Positions 26,565 to 35,537 of a stretch of 64,000 bases of DNA are shown piece by piece. Made by a program: the position numbers and the translations under genes. Position 1 is the stretch's first letter, and each line of letters begins with the position of its first letter. Below the pieces are notes generated by a model that saw only the letters and a list, made by a program, of their open reading frames with translations, ran no database searches and was not told the DNA's origin. This DNA comes from Lachnospiraceae bacterium (GTDB lineage Bacteria; Bacillota; Clostridia; Lachnospirales; Lachnospiraceae): the NCBI GenBank assembly GCA_900759665.1, contig CAAEWE010000042.1:10467-74466 (forward strand), in the 5' to 3' direction.

Positions 26565-28700
26565 ATGGACTTAAATGTGCAGTTTTATAAGATGTCAAAG
26601 CAGATGAAGACGCAGCTGTATCTGGATAATCTGACAACGATATTCAATCCGCAGGCGTTATTTGCCGATGGGACAGAGTTTTACCGCTGTCCGTCCGAAC
26701 CGGATCCCTACGACCGGGTGAGACTGCGGCTTCGATGTGCCAGGGAGAATCTGGATTCCGTTATTCTTATCTTTAACGACGAGCGCATTGAGATGGAGAA
26801 GCTTTATAATGACCGCATGTTTGATTATTATGAGACATTTGTACAGCTTGGCACGGAGCAGGTGTTCTATTACTTTGAGATTCACTGTGGTCAGATGGTG
26901 TGCTATTACAACAATGTGGGATTATGTAATTCCGTAGAGGAGTACTACAATTTCACCATGACACCGGGGTTTCATACACCGGACTGGGCAAAGGGAGCGG
27001 TGTTTTACCAGATTTATGTGGATCGTTTCTACAATGGAGACCGCAGCAACGATGTAGAGGATAATGAGTACATTTATATCGGAGAAGGCACCAGCAAGGT
27101 GACCGACTGGAATAAATATCCCGCAGCCATGGGTGTCCGGGAGTTTTACGGAGGTGATATCGCCGGTGTCATGCAGAAGTTAGATTATCTGCAGGAGCTG
27201 GGAGTAGAGGTTATCTATCTGAATCCGGTTTTTGTATCTCCGTCGAACCATAAGTACGACATTCAGGATTATGATTATATTGATCCTCATTTTGGACGGA
27301 TCGTTAAGGACGAGGGAGAGCTTTTACAGAAGGATGAGCATGGAAACTGGAAGGCAGATGCAAATTATCCAAATAAAGATGCGTCACGTTATATCTGCCG
27401 TGTAACGGATAAGGAGAATCTGGAGGCGAGTAACCGGCTCTTTGCCGAGTTTGTGGAAGAGGTTCACCGCAGGGGGATGAAGGTTATTCTCGATGGTGTA
27501 TTTAATCACTGCGGTTCCTTTAATAAATGGCTGGACAGAGAATGCATTTATGAAAACGCAGAGGGTTATGAAAAGGGAGCATATGTGTCAGAGGACAGTC
27601 CGTACAATACCTTCTTTAAATTCCGGGAACGCCAGTGGCCATATAACCCTCATTATGATGGCTGGTGGGGACATGATACGCTGCCGAAGCTGAATTATGA
27701 GGAATCCCCGGCATTATTTGATTACATTATGCATGTGGGTCGTAAATGGGTTTCCCCACCATATAATGTGGATGGATGGAGACTTGACGTGGCTGCCGAT
27801 CTGGGACAGTCCGGAGAGTACAATCACTACTTCTGGAAGGAGTTTCGCCGTAACGTCAAAGAGGCGAATCCGAATGCTCTGATCCTTGCGGAGCACTATG
27901 GAGATCCGACAGAATGGCTCAAGGGCGATGAGTGGGATACGGTCATGAACTACGATGCCTTTATGGAGCCGTTGACCTGGTTCCTCACAGGCGTGGAGAA
28001 GCACAGTGATGAGTATCGTCAGGATCAACTGGGCAACCCGGATTCTTTTTTTGGTTCCATGCGTCATTTTATGACACGTTTCCATACACAGTCCCTTCAG
28101 GTAGCGATGAATGAGCTGTCCAACCATGACCATTCCCGTTTCCTTACCAGAACAAACCGTAAGGTGGGACGAACCGCATATCTGGGACCGGAGGCGGCAA
28201 ACGAGGGTGTCGATAAAGCGATCATGCGTCTGGCTGTTATGATCCAGATGACATGGCCCGGAGCACCGACAATCTATTATGGAGATGAGGCGGGACTCTG
28301 CGGATGGACGGATCCGGATAACCGCCGTGCATACCCATGGGGCAGAGAAGATCAGGATCTGATCGATTTCCATAAGGAGATTATCCGCATTCATAAGGAT
28401 TATCAGGCAATGAAGACCGGGTCGATCCTGTTCCTGCATGGCCAGTATCAGTTTATCAGCTATGGCAGATTTGATGAGCAGGACAAATTTGTGGTCGCCA
28501 TTAACAGCGGAGAGCAGCCGGTATCGGTAAATCTGCCGGTATGGCGTCTTGGACTGACAGAGGCAACGCGTATGGCACGCCTGATCAATACCGGTATGGA
28601 TGGATTTTCTTTGGAGACAGCGATGTATAGCGTGGAAAACGGAATCCTTCACCTGAATTGTCCACCGAAATACGGAGTGGTCATTAAAAATCTGGGATAA
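26565..28700 (+). CDS. GH13 alpha-amylase family enzyme (neopullulanase-like)
   Basis: A 711-residue cytoplasmic glycoside hydrolase without a signal peptide. An N-terminal beta-sandwich of about 140 residues precedes the barrel, which starts FYQIYVDRFYNGD. The four GH13 regions are present: VILDGVFNHCG, GWRLDVAADLG (nucleophile Asp), ILAEHYGD (acid/base Glu) and ELSNHDHSR (Asp). The closing MTWPGAPTIYYGDEAGLCGW is typical of neopullulanase and cyclomaltodextrinase. It likely hydrolyses imported maltodextrins or cyclodextrins, feeding the phosphorylase at 37513. The ribosome site GGAGG is at 26554-26558. Confidence 0.93.
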   Translation: MDLNVQFYKMSKQMKTQLYLDNLTTIFNPQALFADGTEFYRCPSEPDPYDRVRLRLRCARENLDSVILIFNDERIEMEKLYNDRMFDYYETFVQLGTEQVFYYFEIHCGQMVCYYNNVGLCNSVEEYYNFTMTPGFHTPDWAKGAVFYQIYVDRFYNGDRSNDVEDNEYIYIGEGTSKVTDWNKYPAAMGVREFYGGDIAGVMQKLDYLQELGVEVIYLNPVFVSPSNHKYDIQDYDYIDPHFGRIVKDEGELLQKDEHGNWKADANYPNKDASRYICRVTDKENLEASNRLFAEFVEEVHRRGMKVILDGVFNHCGSFNKWLDRECIYENAEGYEKGAYVSEDSPYNTFFKFRERQWPYNPHYDGWWGHDTLPKLNYEESPALFDYIMHVGRKWVSPPYNVDGWRLDVAADLGQSGEYNHYFWKEFRRNVKEANPNALILAEHYGDPTEWLKGDEWDTVMNYDAFMEPLTWFLTGVEKHSDEYRQDQLGNPDSFFGSMRHFMTRFHTQSLQVAMNELSNHDHSRFLTRTNRKVGRTAYLGPEAANEGVDKAIMRLAVMIQMTWPGAPTIYYGDEAGLCGWTDPDNRRAYPWGREDQDLIDFHKEIIRIHKDYQAMKTGSILFLHGQYQFISYGRFDEQDKFVVAINSGEQPVSVNLPVWRLGLTEATRMARLINTGMDGFSLETAMYSVENGILHLNCPPKYGVVIKNLG

Positions 28701-28752
28701 TGGATATTTCTGCGAAACATGAGAAGCAGAGCAAACGAGGAAAGGACAAAAT

Positions 28753-30138
28753 ATGGGTAAGTTACGGGACTGGATGCATGGCAGGGGCAGAGGCGTTGTG
28801 ATCGCCGTTGTGATATTGCTGGCATTATGGATCATAGTGGATTTTTACCGGACGAATCATCCGAAGCCGGAGCAGAAGGAGCCGGCCGAAATATCAGAAC
28901 CCTACGAGGGGAGCGACTCGTCCTCGGCAGAGGATCTGCAGGAGGACAGTGACTCAGCGAAGGATCCGGAGGAAACGCAGGATAAGAAAGAGGACAATTC
29001 CGGGAAGCCGGGGGATTCTTCGGATGGCCAGACTGTCACAGAGGAAAAGGCAGGAAGGGTTTCCGGTGAGGATACCTCGAAGGAGGATCCGAAGTTAGAT
29101 ACCACAGAGGAAGATACAAGGGACTCCGGTCTTACTACGACAGAGGAAGATACCGGGACTCCGGGGGAAGCATCCCAGACAGACACGGGAGATATTACCC
29201 TTGGTTTTGCCGGGGATATCAATCTGGATGAAACCTGGACGGTGATGAAGCATATGCGCCAGAAGGGCAAAGGCATTCAGGGTTGTATTGATCCGCGCCT
29301 GATCCGGAAGATGCGGAGTTATGATTATATGGTGCTGAACAATGAATTTTCCATTAGTAACCGTGGTAAGGCAATGAAGGGAAAGGCATATACCTTCCGG
29401 GCACCCCGCAGGAATGCAAAGCTGTTGCAGCAGCTGGGAGTTGATGCAGTTTCTCTTGCCAACAATCATGTTTATGATTATGGAAAACAGGCGTTTCTGG
29501 ATACGTTGTCTACACTGGAAAACAATGGAATAAAATATACCGGTGGTGGGAAAGATAGCAAAGAGGCGAAAAAACCGGTCTATTTTGAGAGCAAAGGGAA
29601 AACCATTGCGGTGATCGCTGCCACAAGAGCAGAGAAGTATATTCTCACACCGGCGGCGGGAAAGCATTCCCCGGGAGTCTTTCGGACCTACGATGACACA
29701 CAATATGTCCGGGCGATCCGAAGGGCCAGGAAAAGGGCGGATGTCGTCATTGCATTTGTGCACTGGGGGACAGAATACAGCACGAAGCTGGAAACGGCAC
29801 AGACAAGCCAGGCAAAGGATTATATCAATGCCGGGGCGGATGTTGTAGTCGGTGCCCATACCCATTGTCTGCAGGGAGTGGGGTATTATAAAGGAAAGCC
29901 GATCTTTTACAGTCTGGGCAACTACTGGTTTAATGAAAAGACATTATATACCACGCTGCTTGAACTCACGATCCGGGAGAACGGATCCATCGAGGCGAGG
30001 ATGCTGCCATGTCTGCAGTCCGGAAGAGAAACCCATCTTCTGACGGCGAAAAGCAAAGTGAGAAAATTTGTCAATTACGTCAATGGAATTTCGGAAAATG
30101 CGAAGATTGGAGCAAAAGGGGTCGTGCACTCCCGGTAA
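28753..30138 (+). CDS. CapA-family membrane-anchored protein
   Basis: A 461-residue protein with an N-terminal anchor (VVIAVVILLALWIIVDFY, about residues 17-34). A roughly 100-residue acidic, Ser/Thr/Pro-rich linker follows and includes two TTEEDT units. The external domain is the metallophosphatase-like CapA/PgsA fold: LGFAGDINLDETW, LNNEFSIS, SLANNHVYDYG, VHWGTEY, GAHTHCLQG and YSLGNYWF. In Bacillus PgsA takes part in poly-gamma-glutamate capsule export, but no pgsB or pgsC is nearby, so another surface role is possible. The start follows GAGGAAAGG. Confidence 0.9.
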   Translation: MGKLRDWMHGRGRGVVIAVVILLALWIIVDFYRTNHPKPEQKEPAEISEPYEGSDSSSAEDLQEDSDSAKDPEETQDKKEDNSGKPGDSSDGQTVTEEKAGRVSGEDTSKEDPKLDTTEEDTRDSGLTTTEEDTGTPGEASQTDTGDITLGFAGDINLDETWTVMKHMRQKGKGIQGCIDPRLIRKMRSYDYMVLNNEFSISNRGKAMKGKAYTFRAPRRNAKLLQQLGVDAVSLANNHVYDYGKQAFLDTLSTLENNGIKYTGGGKDSKEAKKPVYFESKGKTIAVIAATRAEKYILTPAAGKHSPGVFRTYDDTQYVRAIRRARKRADVVIAFVHWGTEYSTKLETAQTSQAKDYINAGADVVVGAHTHCLQGVGYYKGKPIFYSLGNYWFNEKTLYTTLLELTIRENGSIEARMLPCLQSGRETHLLTAKSKVRKFVNYVNGISENAKIGAKGVVHSR

Positions 30139-30163
30139 TATCCGTAAATGAAACTGACAGCGG

Positions 30164-30220
30164 TTGACAATAACAGCGAAATGAGTATAATTACAGACAG
30201 CCCATAGAATTAGTAGGAAA
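30164..30220 (+). promoter_or_regulatory. nifS promoter and possible Rrf2-type site
   Basis: TTGACA (30164-30169), a 16-base spacer and TATAAT (30186-30191) form a strong promoter. Just downstream is an imperfect inverted repeat that begins CCATA and ends TATGG, with TTAGTAGG in the middle. It could be a site for an IscR/CymR-type repressor controlling Fe-S genes. The regulator assignment is a guess. Confidence 0.6.
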
Positions 30221-30295
30221 TATGGACTTATCTATATTTTAAATACATATCTGTCCTGAAACAGGGACAGACACAGAAAGGCAGTGGTATACACT

Positions 30296-31483
30296 ATGAG
30301 CAAATTGATCTATTTAGATAATGCAGCAACAACATCGGTCAGACCGGAAGTGTTTGAGGCGATGAAACCATATTATCTGGAGAATTACAGCAATCCTTCC
30401 AGCGTATACAGCTTTGCCGGAGAGGCCAAAAAAGCCATGGAGGATGCCAGAAAGGTGATTGCGGATTCTCTGGGAGCAGCAGCCACGGAGATTTATTTTA
30501 CCGGAGGTGGCAGTGAGTCAGACAACTGGGTGCTGAAGGGCGTTGCCGAGGCATACCAGTCCAAAGGGAAGCATATCATCACATCCAAGATCGAGCATCA
30601 TGCGATCCTGCATACCTGCGAGTATCTGGAAAAGCATGGTTATGAGATCACATACCTTGATGTGGATGAAAATGGTCTTGTCACACCGGAGGAGGTTGAG
30701 AAAGCGATCCGTCCGGATACGATCCTGATCAGTATTATGTTTGCCAATAATGAGATCGGTACCATTGAGCCGATCGCTGAGATCGGAAAGGTTGCCCATG
30801 AGCATGGGGTATTATTCCATACGGATGCCGTTCAGGCATATGCACATGTACCAATTAACGTACAGGAGATGAACATCGACATGCTCAGTGCCAGCGGTCA
30901 TAAGTTCCATGGACCAAAGGGCATTGGTTTCCTGTATATGAGCAATAAGGTAAAGATCGGTCCGCTGATCCACGGCGGTTCCCAGGAGCGTTCCCGTCGT
31001 GCAGGTACCCACAATGTACCGGGTATCGTCGGTATGGCAAAGGCTGCCCAGCTTGCTCATGCCAAGATGGATGAGATCATGGCGAAGGAAACAGCACTGA
31101 GAGATCATCTGATCGGCAGACTGGAAAAGGAGATTCCTTACTGCCGTCTCAATGGTGACCGTGTAAAACGTCTGCCAAACAACGTAAATTTCTGTTTCCG
31201 TTTCATTGAGGGAGAGTCTCTTCTGATCCTTCTGGATCAGAACGGCATTTGTGCATCCAGTGGTTCTGCCTGCACATCCGGTTCACTGGATCCTTCCCAT
31301 GTACTGCTGGCGATCGGTCTGCCTCATGAGATCGCACACGGTTCTCTCCGTTTGACCCTTTCAGAGGACAATACGATGGAAGAAATGGACTTCGTCGCAG
31401 ATCATGCCAAGAAGATTGTGGAGAGACTGCGCAGCATGTCTCCTCTGTATGATGATTTTGTAAAGCAGCAGAAGGAGCAGTAA
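30296..31483 (+). CDS. nifS: cysteine desulfurase (NifS/IscS-like)
   Basis: A 395-residue PLP enzyme that releases sulfur from cysteine as a persulfide for Fe-S clusters and tRNA thiolation. The N-terminal IYLDNAATT, the PLP Lys in SASGHKFHGPKG and the persulfide Cys loop CASSGSACTSGS are intact. The last is the extended loop of class I enzymes. The family start MSKLIYLDNAATT supports ATG 30296; GAAAGG sits 14 bases before it, and the GTG at 30284 is too close. It is followed 44 bases later by its scaffold and then by mnmA, which uses this sulfur. Confidence 0.95.
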   Translation: MSKLIYLDNAATTSVRPEVFEAMKPYYLENYSNPSSVYSFAGEAKKAMEDARKVIADSLGAAATEIYFTGGGSESDNWVLKGVAEAYQSKGKHIITSKIEHHAILHTCEYLEKHGYEITYLDVDENGLVTPEEVEKAIRPDTILISIMFANNEIGTIEPIAEIGKVAHEHGVLFHTDAVQAYAHVPINVQEMNIDMLSASGHKFHGPKGIGFLYMSNKVKIGPLIHGGSQERSRRAGTHNVPGIVGMAKAAQLAHAKMDEIMAKETALRDHLIGRLEKEIPYCRLNGDRVKRLPNNVNFCFRFIEGESLLILLDQNGICASSGSACTSGSLDPSHVLLAIGLPHEIAHGSLRLTLSEDNTMEEMDFVADHAKKIVERLRSMSPLYDDFVKQQKEQ

Positions 31484-31527
31484 TAAATACAACCCTATAG
31501 ATCAGACAAAAGAAAGGGAGATTATCA

Positions 31528-31956
31528 ATGAATTATAGCGAAAAAGTAATGGATCATTTCAATAATCCGAGAAATGTGGGAGAGATTGAAAATGCAAGTG
31601 GTGTCGGTACCGTAGGAAATGCAAAGTGCGGTGATATCATGCGTATTTATCTGGATATTGATGAGGACACCAAGATCGTAAAGGACTGCAAATTCAAGAC
31701 CTTTGGCTGTGGTGCTGCAGTAGCAACCAGCAGTATGGCAACAGAGCTTGTAAAGGGCAAGACGATCTATGAGGCTCTTGAGGTAACCAATAAGGCTGTT
31801 ATGGAAGCACTGGACGGACTTCCACCGGTAAAGGTGCATTGCTCACTGCTTGCAGAGGAGGCGATTCACGCAGCTCTTTGGGATTATGCAGAGAAGAATC
31901 ATATTACAATTGAAGGATTAAAAAAGCCGAAGACTGATATTTCGGATGAGGACTAA
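31528..31956 (+). CDS. nifU: NifU-like Fe-S scaffold protein
   Basis: A 142-residue IscU-type scaffold on which clusters are assembled. The three conserved cysteines lie in GNAKCGDIM, KTFGCGAAVATS and KVHCSLLAEEA. The N-terminal signature YSEKVMDHFNNPRNVGE is standard. It consists of the U-domain only, without the ferredoxin and C-terminal domains of full NifU. GAAAGGGAG precedes the start. The stop codon overlaps the first base of a long hairpin. Confidence 0.94.
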   Translation: MNYSEKVMDHFNNPRNVGEIENASGVGTVGNAKCGDIMRIYLDIDEDTKIVKDCKFKTFGCGAAVATSSMATELVKGKTIYEALEVTNKAVMEALDGLPPVKVHCSLLAEEAIHAALWDYAEKNHITIEGLKKPKTDISDED

Positions 31957-32015
31957 TGCGAAAATTACTTCTAAGACTGCACAATACGCAGTCAAGAAGT
32001 AATAAGATTTCGCAT
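31956..32015 (+). repeat. long three-part hairpin after nifU
   Basis: Three nested stems line up: ATGCGAAA/TTTCGCAT (31956-31963 with 32008-32015), TTACTTCT/AGAAGTAA and GACTGC/GCAGTC. The apical loop is seven bases. No T-run follows directly, so it may be an mRNA-stabilising or processing structure. Confidence 0.7.
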
Positions 32016-32016
32016 A

Positions 32017-32109
32017 GAAAAGCGCAGAAACAGCGCTTTTCACAGCGGAGGTTTTGGAGGAGCAGAGCTTCTAAAGCAGCGCTTTTCGCAGTTGAGATTT
32101 TGGAAGAGC
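32017..32109 (+). repeat. imperfect 33-bp direct repeat with hairpin
   Basis: Copies at 32031-32063 and 32077-32109 share 28 of 33 bases. Both begin CAGCGCTTTTC and end GAGC. The first copy also pairs with GAAAAGCGC at 32017-32025. It may belong to a dispersed intergenic repeat family. Confidence 0.55.
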
Positions 32110-32121
32110 TTTAAATTAAGA

Positions 32122-32152
32122 ACCGGACGGTTGTTGGACTGTCCGGTTTTTT
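32122..32152 (+). terminator. terminator of nifS-nifU
   Basis: ACCGGAC (32122-32128) pairs with GTCCGGT (32141-32147), and six T run from 32147. Confidence 0.9.
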
Positions 32153-32227
32153 CGAAAGTACAAAAAGGGAAGGTTTTATTTTACCGACAGGATGCCTGTG
32201 GTCAGAAACTGCAGGCTTTGGAAAGGC

Positions 32228-33325
32228 ATGGTTATTAAAGTGGCAGGAAATAAGAACAAAACAGTGGTTGTGGGAATGTCCGGGGGAGTGGACTCTTCTG
32301 TGGCAGCATATCTTCTCAAGGAGCAGGGGTATCATGTGATAGGTGCTACCATGCAGATCTGGCAGCAGGAGGATCGGTGCAGCATCGAAAAGGAGGGCGG
32401 CTGTTGTGGATGGAGTGCTGTGGAGGATGCCAGAAGAGTGGCACATATGCTGGATATTCCATATTATGTGATGAATTTCCGGGACGAATTTCAGGAAAAG
32501 GTCATTAATTATTTTGTAGAGGAGTACCGCCGGGGACGGACACCGAATCCCTGCATTGCCTGTAACCGGTATGTAAAATGGGAGTCTCTTCTTCACCGGA
32601 GCATGGAGATTGGGGCGGATTATATTGCGACAGGACATTACGCAAGGATCGTACAGTGTCAAAACGGCCGGTATGCCATAGCACCATCGGTCACAGCACA
32701 GAAGGATCAAAGTTATGCACTTTATAATCTGACCCAGCATCAGCTTGCACATACCCTGATGCCTGTTGGGAACTATACCAAGCCGCAGGTACGTGAGATC
32801 GCAGCAAAGATTGGATTAGAGGTGGCGAATAAACCGGACAGCCAGGAAATATGTTTTGTGCCGGATCAGGACTATGCAGGCTTTATTGAGAGGGAGACCG
32901 GACAGAAGGAACTGCCGGGCAATTTTGTGACAGCAGATGGCAGGGTTCTGGGACAGCATAAGGGTATCTCACATTATACCGTGGGACAGCGCAAAGGATT
33001 AAATCTTGCTATGGGGCATCCTGTCTTTGTGACACAGATCCGTCCGGAGACAAGAGAAGTGGTGATCGGAGAGGCAGAGGACGTTTTTACAGACAGACTT
33101 ACGGCAGACCATATCAATTATATGGCGGCAGACCACTTTGAAGAAGGACAGGAGGTGACGGCTAAGATCCGATATTCTCATGCCGGAGCGAAATGTGTGA
33201 TCGAACGCTGTCAGGATGATGAAATCACGGTGCATTTTCTGGAACCGGTACGTGCGGTGACGCCGGGACAGGCAGTTGTATTTTATGAGGATGGTGTGGT
33301 GCTGGGAGGAGGCACCATCTGTTGA
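32228..33325 (+). CDS. mnmA: tRNA-specific 2-thiouridylase MnmA
   Basis: A 365-residue enzyme that thiolates U34 of tRNAs for Lys, Glu and Gln using ATP and relayed sulfur. The PP-loop is VGMSGGVDSSVAA. The catalytic cysteines are in NPCIACNRYVKW and DSQEICFVPD, and the tRNA and adenylate region reads ATGHYARI. The C-terminal beta domain ends with GQAVVFYEDGVVLGGGTI. The start is uncertain: ATG 32228 follows GAAAGG very closely, while GTG 32240 has better spacing and a more typical N terminus. Its neighbour nifS is the likely sulfur donor. Confidence 0.95.
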   Translation: MVIKVAGNKNKTVVVGMSGGVDSSVAAYLLKEQGYHVIGATMQIWQQEDRCSIEKEGGCCGWSAVEDARRVAHMLDIPYYVMNFRDEFQEKVINYFVEEYRRGRTPNPCIACNRYVKWESLLHRSMEIGADYIATGHYARIVQCQNGRYAIAPSVTAQKDQSYALYNLTQHQLAHTLMPVGNYTKPQVREIAAKIGLEVANKPDSQEICFVPDQDYAGFIERETGQKELPGNFVTADGRVLGQHKGISHYTVGQRKGLNLAMGHPVFVTQIRPETREVVIGEAEDVFTDRLTADHINYMAADHFEEGQEVTAKIRYSHAGAKCVIERCQDDEITVHFLEPVRAVTPGQAVVFYEDGVVLGGGTIC

Positions 33326-33366
33326 TGCTATGGAAATGAAGCGACGGGAAAGAAAGGGGTTTATTT

Positions 33367-34569
33367 ATGGGAAGATTTTTTCAGAAGAAAAGCTGTTACA
33401 AATTATTTTGGGGAGTAATGGCAGTCGTTCTGACAGCCGGAACCGGCAGGGTGACGGAAGTGTCGGCGGCGGACAAAACAGCAGAAGAATGGGCGCAGAA
33501 GGTAGAGAAAACATGGCAGGTGGCGGGGAGTAAAAAGTGTACCCGCAAGGTCAAGGTGACTTTAAAAACATCACAGAAGAATATGTGGAAAAATACCTCT
33601 GCATTTACCGCGGCTGTGAATAAAGCAATTTATGGAAATGCATATCTGTCCGAAAACTGGGACAGCATGGAAACAGAGTTTATGGATTTTCGTCTTCACA
33701 AAATGAAGAAAAGTACAAAACAGTACAAGGACTATGTGACCGGTGTGAAGGTAAACATGCAGTACAAAGGAAAGAAGCTTACATATACTCTGACGGTAAA
33801 CGGCAAAGACAAAGATACCCGATATACTTACCGGGATATCGAAGCCAATAAATACTGTGCGGCAGAGATCCAGAATGCCACAAAGGACATGGATCAGTAT
33901 GACAGGGCATGGTATGTGAATCTGTGGGTGCAGGGACATGCGCATTTTGAGAATGAATATACCCCGGGATGGGTAGTATTAAAAAACAAAAAAGCACATG
34001 GTGTCTGCTATGATCTTGCGTATTTTTATGAACAGGCGGCCTGTTATGCCGGTGTGGAGCATTTTGGACGGGTATCCAACAGTGGACATACCTGGAATGT
34101 CGTAAAGATTGACGGAAAGATCTATTACGTGGATGTAGAACATTCCAGAAGTGCGGTAAAGCTGTATTATGCTTCTATGGCAGGACTTGTGGATTATCTG
34201 AACAATGATGCTGCCGGGACAGAAATGGCACTGCAGGAAAGATATGTCAGACAGGACTATAATAAGGGGCCGATCACTGCGGCAAAGGATGGCTATGCGC
34301 AGGAACTCTGGCAGAAGGTACAGACGGTAAAAGCATCCATGACAGCACAGGAATGGAAAGAAAAAATAGAGGGCTACTGGAAATCTGAAAAAAACATTTT
34401 CAATATTTATCAGATCAAAAGGGAAACAATATTCAGTGAGCCGTGGGAAGCAGGCTTTGCACACTTTGGACTCCAGACCTTAGAGCAGGTCACGGATTAC
34501 AATTGTTTTTACTCATTTGCGGAATATGACAAACCCTCAAAATGGCTATACGCCTGGATCCGCGAATGA
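33367..34569 (+). CDS. secreted transglutaminase-like protein
   Basis: A 400-residue exported protein. A signal peptide (hydrophobic LFWGVMAVVLTAG) is cleaved near residue 34. The catalytic-type triad is Cys214 (AHGVCYDLAYF), His241 (NSGHTWNVV) and Asp256 (YYVDVEH). The preceding 170 residues, with two TxxxW repeats such as TAEEWAQKVEKTW and TAQEWKEKIEGYW at both ends, are unfamiliar. It is similar in plan, not in close sequence, to the protein at 2595. It likely acts on envelope proteins or peptides. Its genomic neighbours do not clarify the role. Confidence 0.75.
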   Translation: MGRFFQKKSCYKLFWGVMAVVLTAGTGRVTEVSAADKTAEEWAQKVEKTWQVAGSKKCTRKVKVTLKTSQKNMWKNTSAFTAAVNKAIYGNAYLSENWDSMETEFMDFRLHKMKKSTKQYKDYVTGVKVNMQYKGKKLTYTLTVNGKDKDTRYTYRDIEANKYCAAEIQNATKDMDQYDRAWYVNLWVQGHAHFENEYTPGWVVLKNKKAHGVCYDLAYFYEQAACYAGVEHFGRVSNSGHTWNVVKIDGKIYYVDVEHSRSAVKLYYASMAGLVDYLNNDAAGTEMALQERYVRQDYNKGPITAAKDGYAQELWQKVQTVKASMTAQEWKEKIEGYWKSEKNIFNIYQIKRETIFSEPWEAGFAHFGLQTLEQVTDYNCFYSFAEYDKPSKWLYAWIRE

Positions 34570-34700
34570 GAGCCGGAGCGATTTATATTTTTTTAAGAAA
34601 GAATCATAAATTGTTTCTTGTTTTTGGGGGAAGAATATGGTAGGGTATATCACAAATTCGAAACACAGATTGTTTTGTTCGAGATAAGGAGGAATGACAT

Positions 34701-35411
34701 ATGCCAATGGGAATGGGTTATGGATATTATTGGGATCCCACGTATGTACTGGTGATCATCGGTGCCGTGATCTGTATGATCGCATCCGCCAATGTCAGTG
34801 GCACATTTAGGAAATATAATCGTGTGAGAAACAGCCGGAATATGACCGGGGCACAGGTAGCAGCACAGATCCTGCAGGAGGCAGGATTAAGTAATATCCG
34901 CATCGAGCATATCAGCGGAGATCTGACGGATCATTATGATCCCTCCGCCAAGGTTCTGCGGTTATCCGACAGCGTATACGGCTCTACTTCCATTGCGGCA
35001 GCCGGTGTCGCGGCTCACGAGTGCGGTCATGCGATCCAGGACAAGGTAAATTATATTCCGATCCGTCTGCGCAATGCCATTGTGCCGGTAGTGAATCTGG
35101 GTTCAAAGCTTTCCTGGCCGGTGATCATTCTCGGGCTGATCCTGGGAAGAGCAGGGCTGCTGCAGATCGGTATCATATTATTTGGTCTGACTCTGTTATT
35201 TCAGGTAGTGACCCTTCCGGTGGAGTTTAATGCATCCGGCAGAGCACTGCGGATACTGGATCAGAGAGGGATTCTGGGACATGAGGAGATGAGAGGTGCC
35301 AGAAAGGTGCTGGGAGCAGCAGCCATGACATATGTGACTGCGACGATCTCTACGTTACTGCAGTTGCTGCGTCTCGTACTTCTGTTTGGAAACAGATCCA
35401 ATGATGACTAA
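34701..35411 (+). CDS. YugP-like membrane zinc metallopeptidase
   Basis: A 236-residue member of the neutral zinc metallopeptidase family typified by YugP (Zn_peptidase_2). The N-terminal helix (YVLVIIGAVICMIASANVSG) and two or three later helices (WPVIILGLILGRAGLL, IGIILFGLTLLFQVV) anchor it. The zinc site is AAHECGHAIQD, with a downstream Glu in LPVEFNASGRA. RBS AAGGAGG precedes ATG. Substrate unknown. A terminator follows directly. Confidence 0.9.
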   Translation: MPMGMGYGYYWDPTYVLVIIGAVICMIASANVSGTFRKYNRVRNSRNMTGAQVAAQILQEAGLSNIRIEHISGDLTDHYDPSAKVLRLSDSVYGSTSIAAAGVAAHECGHAIQDKVNYIPIRLRNAIVPVVNLGSKLSWPVIILGLILGRAGLLQIGIILFGLTLLFQVVTLPVEFNASGRALRILDQRGILGHEEMRGARKVLGAAAMTYVTATISTLLQLLRLVLLFGNRSNDD

Positions 35412-35416
35412 ATAAA

Positions 35417-35452
35417 AATGCACAAACCACAAAAAGTTTGTGCATTTTTTTG
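35417..35452 (+). terminator. terminator after the metallopeptidase
   Basis: AATGCACAAAC pairs with GTTTGTGCATT around CACAAAAA, followed by TTTTT. Confidence 0.9.
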
Positions 35453-35537
35453 TATAATGTTGTACAATAAAAGAGCAGGCGGAAATGACCGCCGGGTTTA
35501 TATCATCAATAAATTATTTTGAAAGGATGGAGATGGA

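Noticed and set aside
28902..29276. 124-residue minus-strand reading frame rich in Ser
   Set aside because: It is the shadow of the low-complexity acidic linker of the CapA gene, without a ribosome site.
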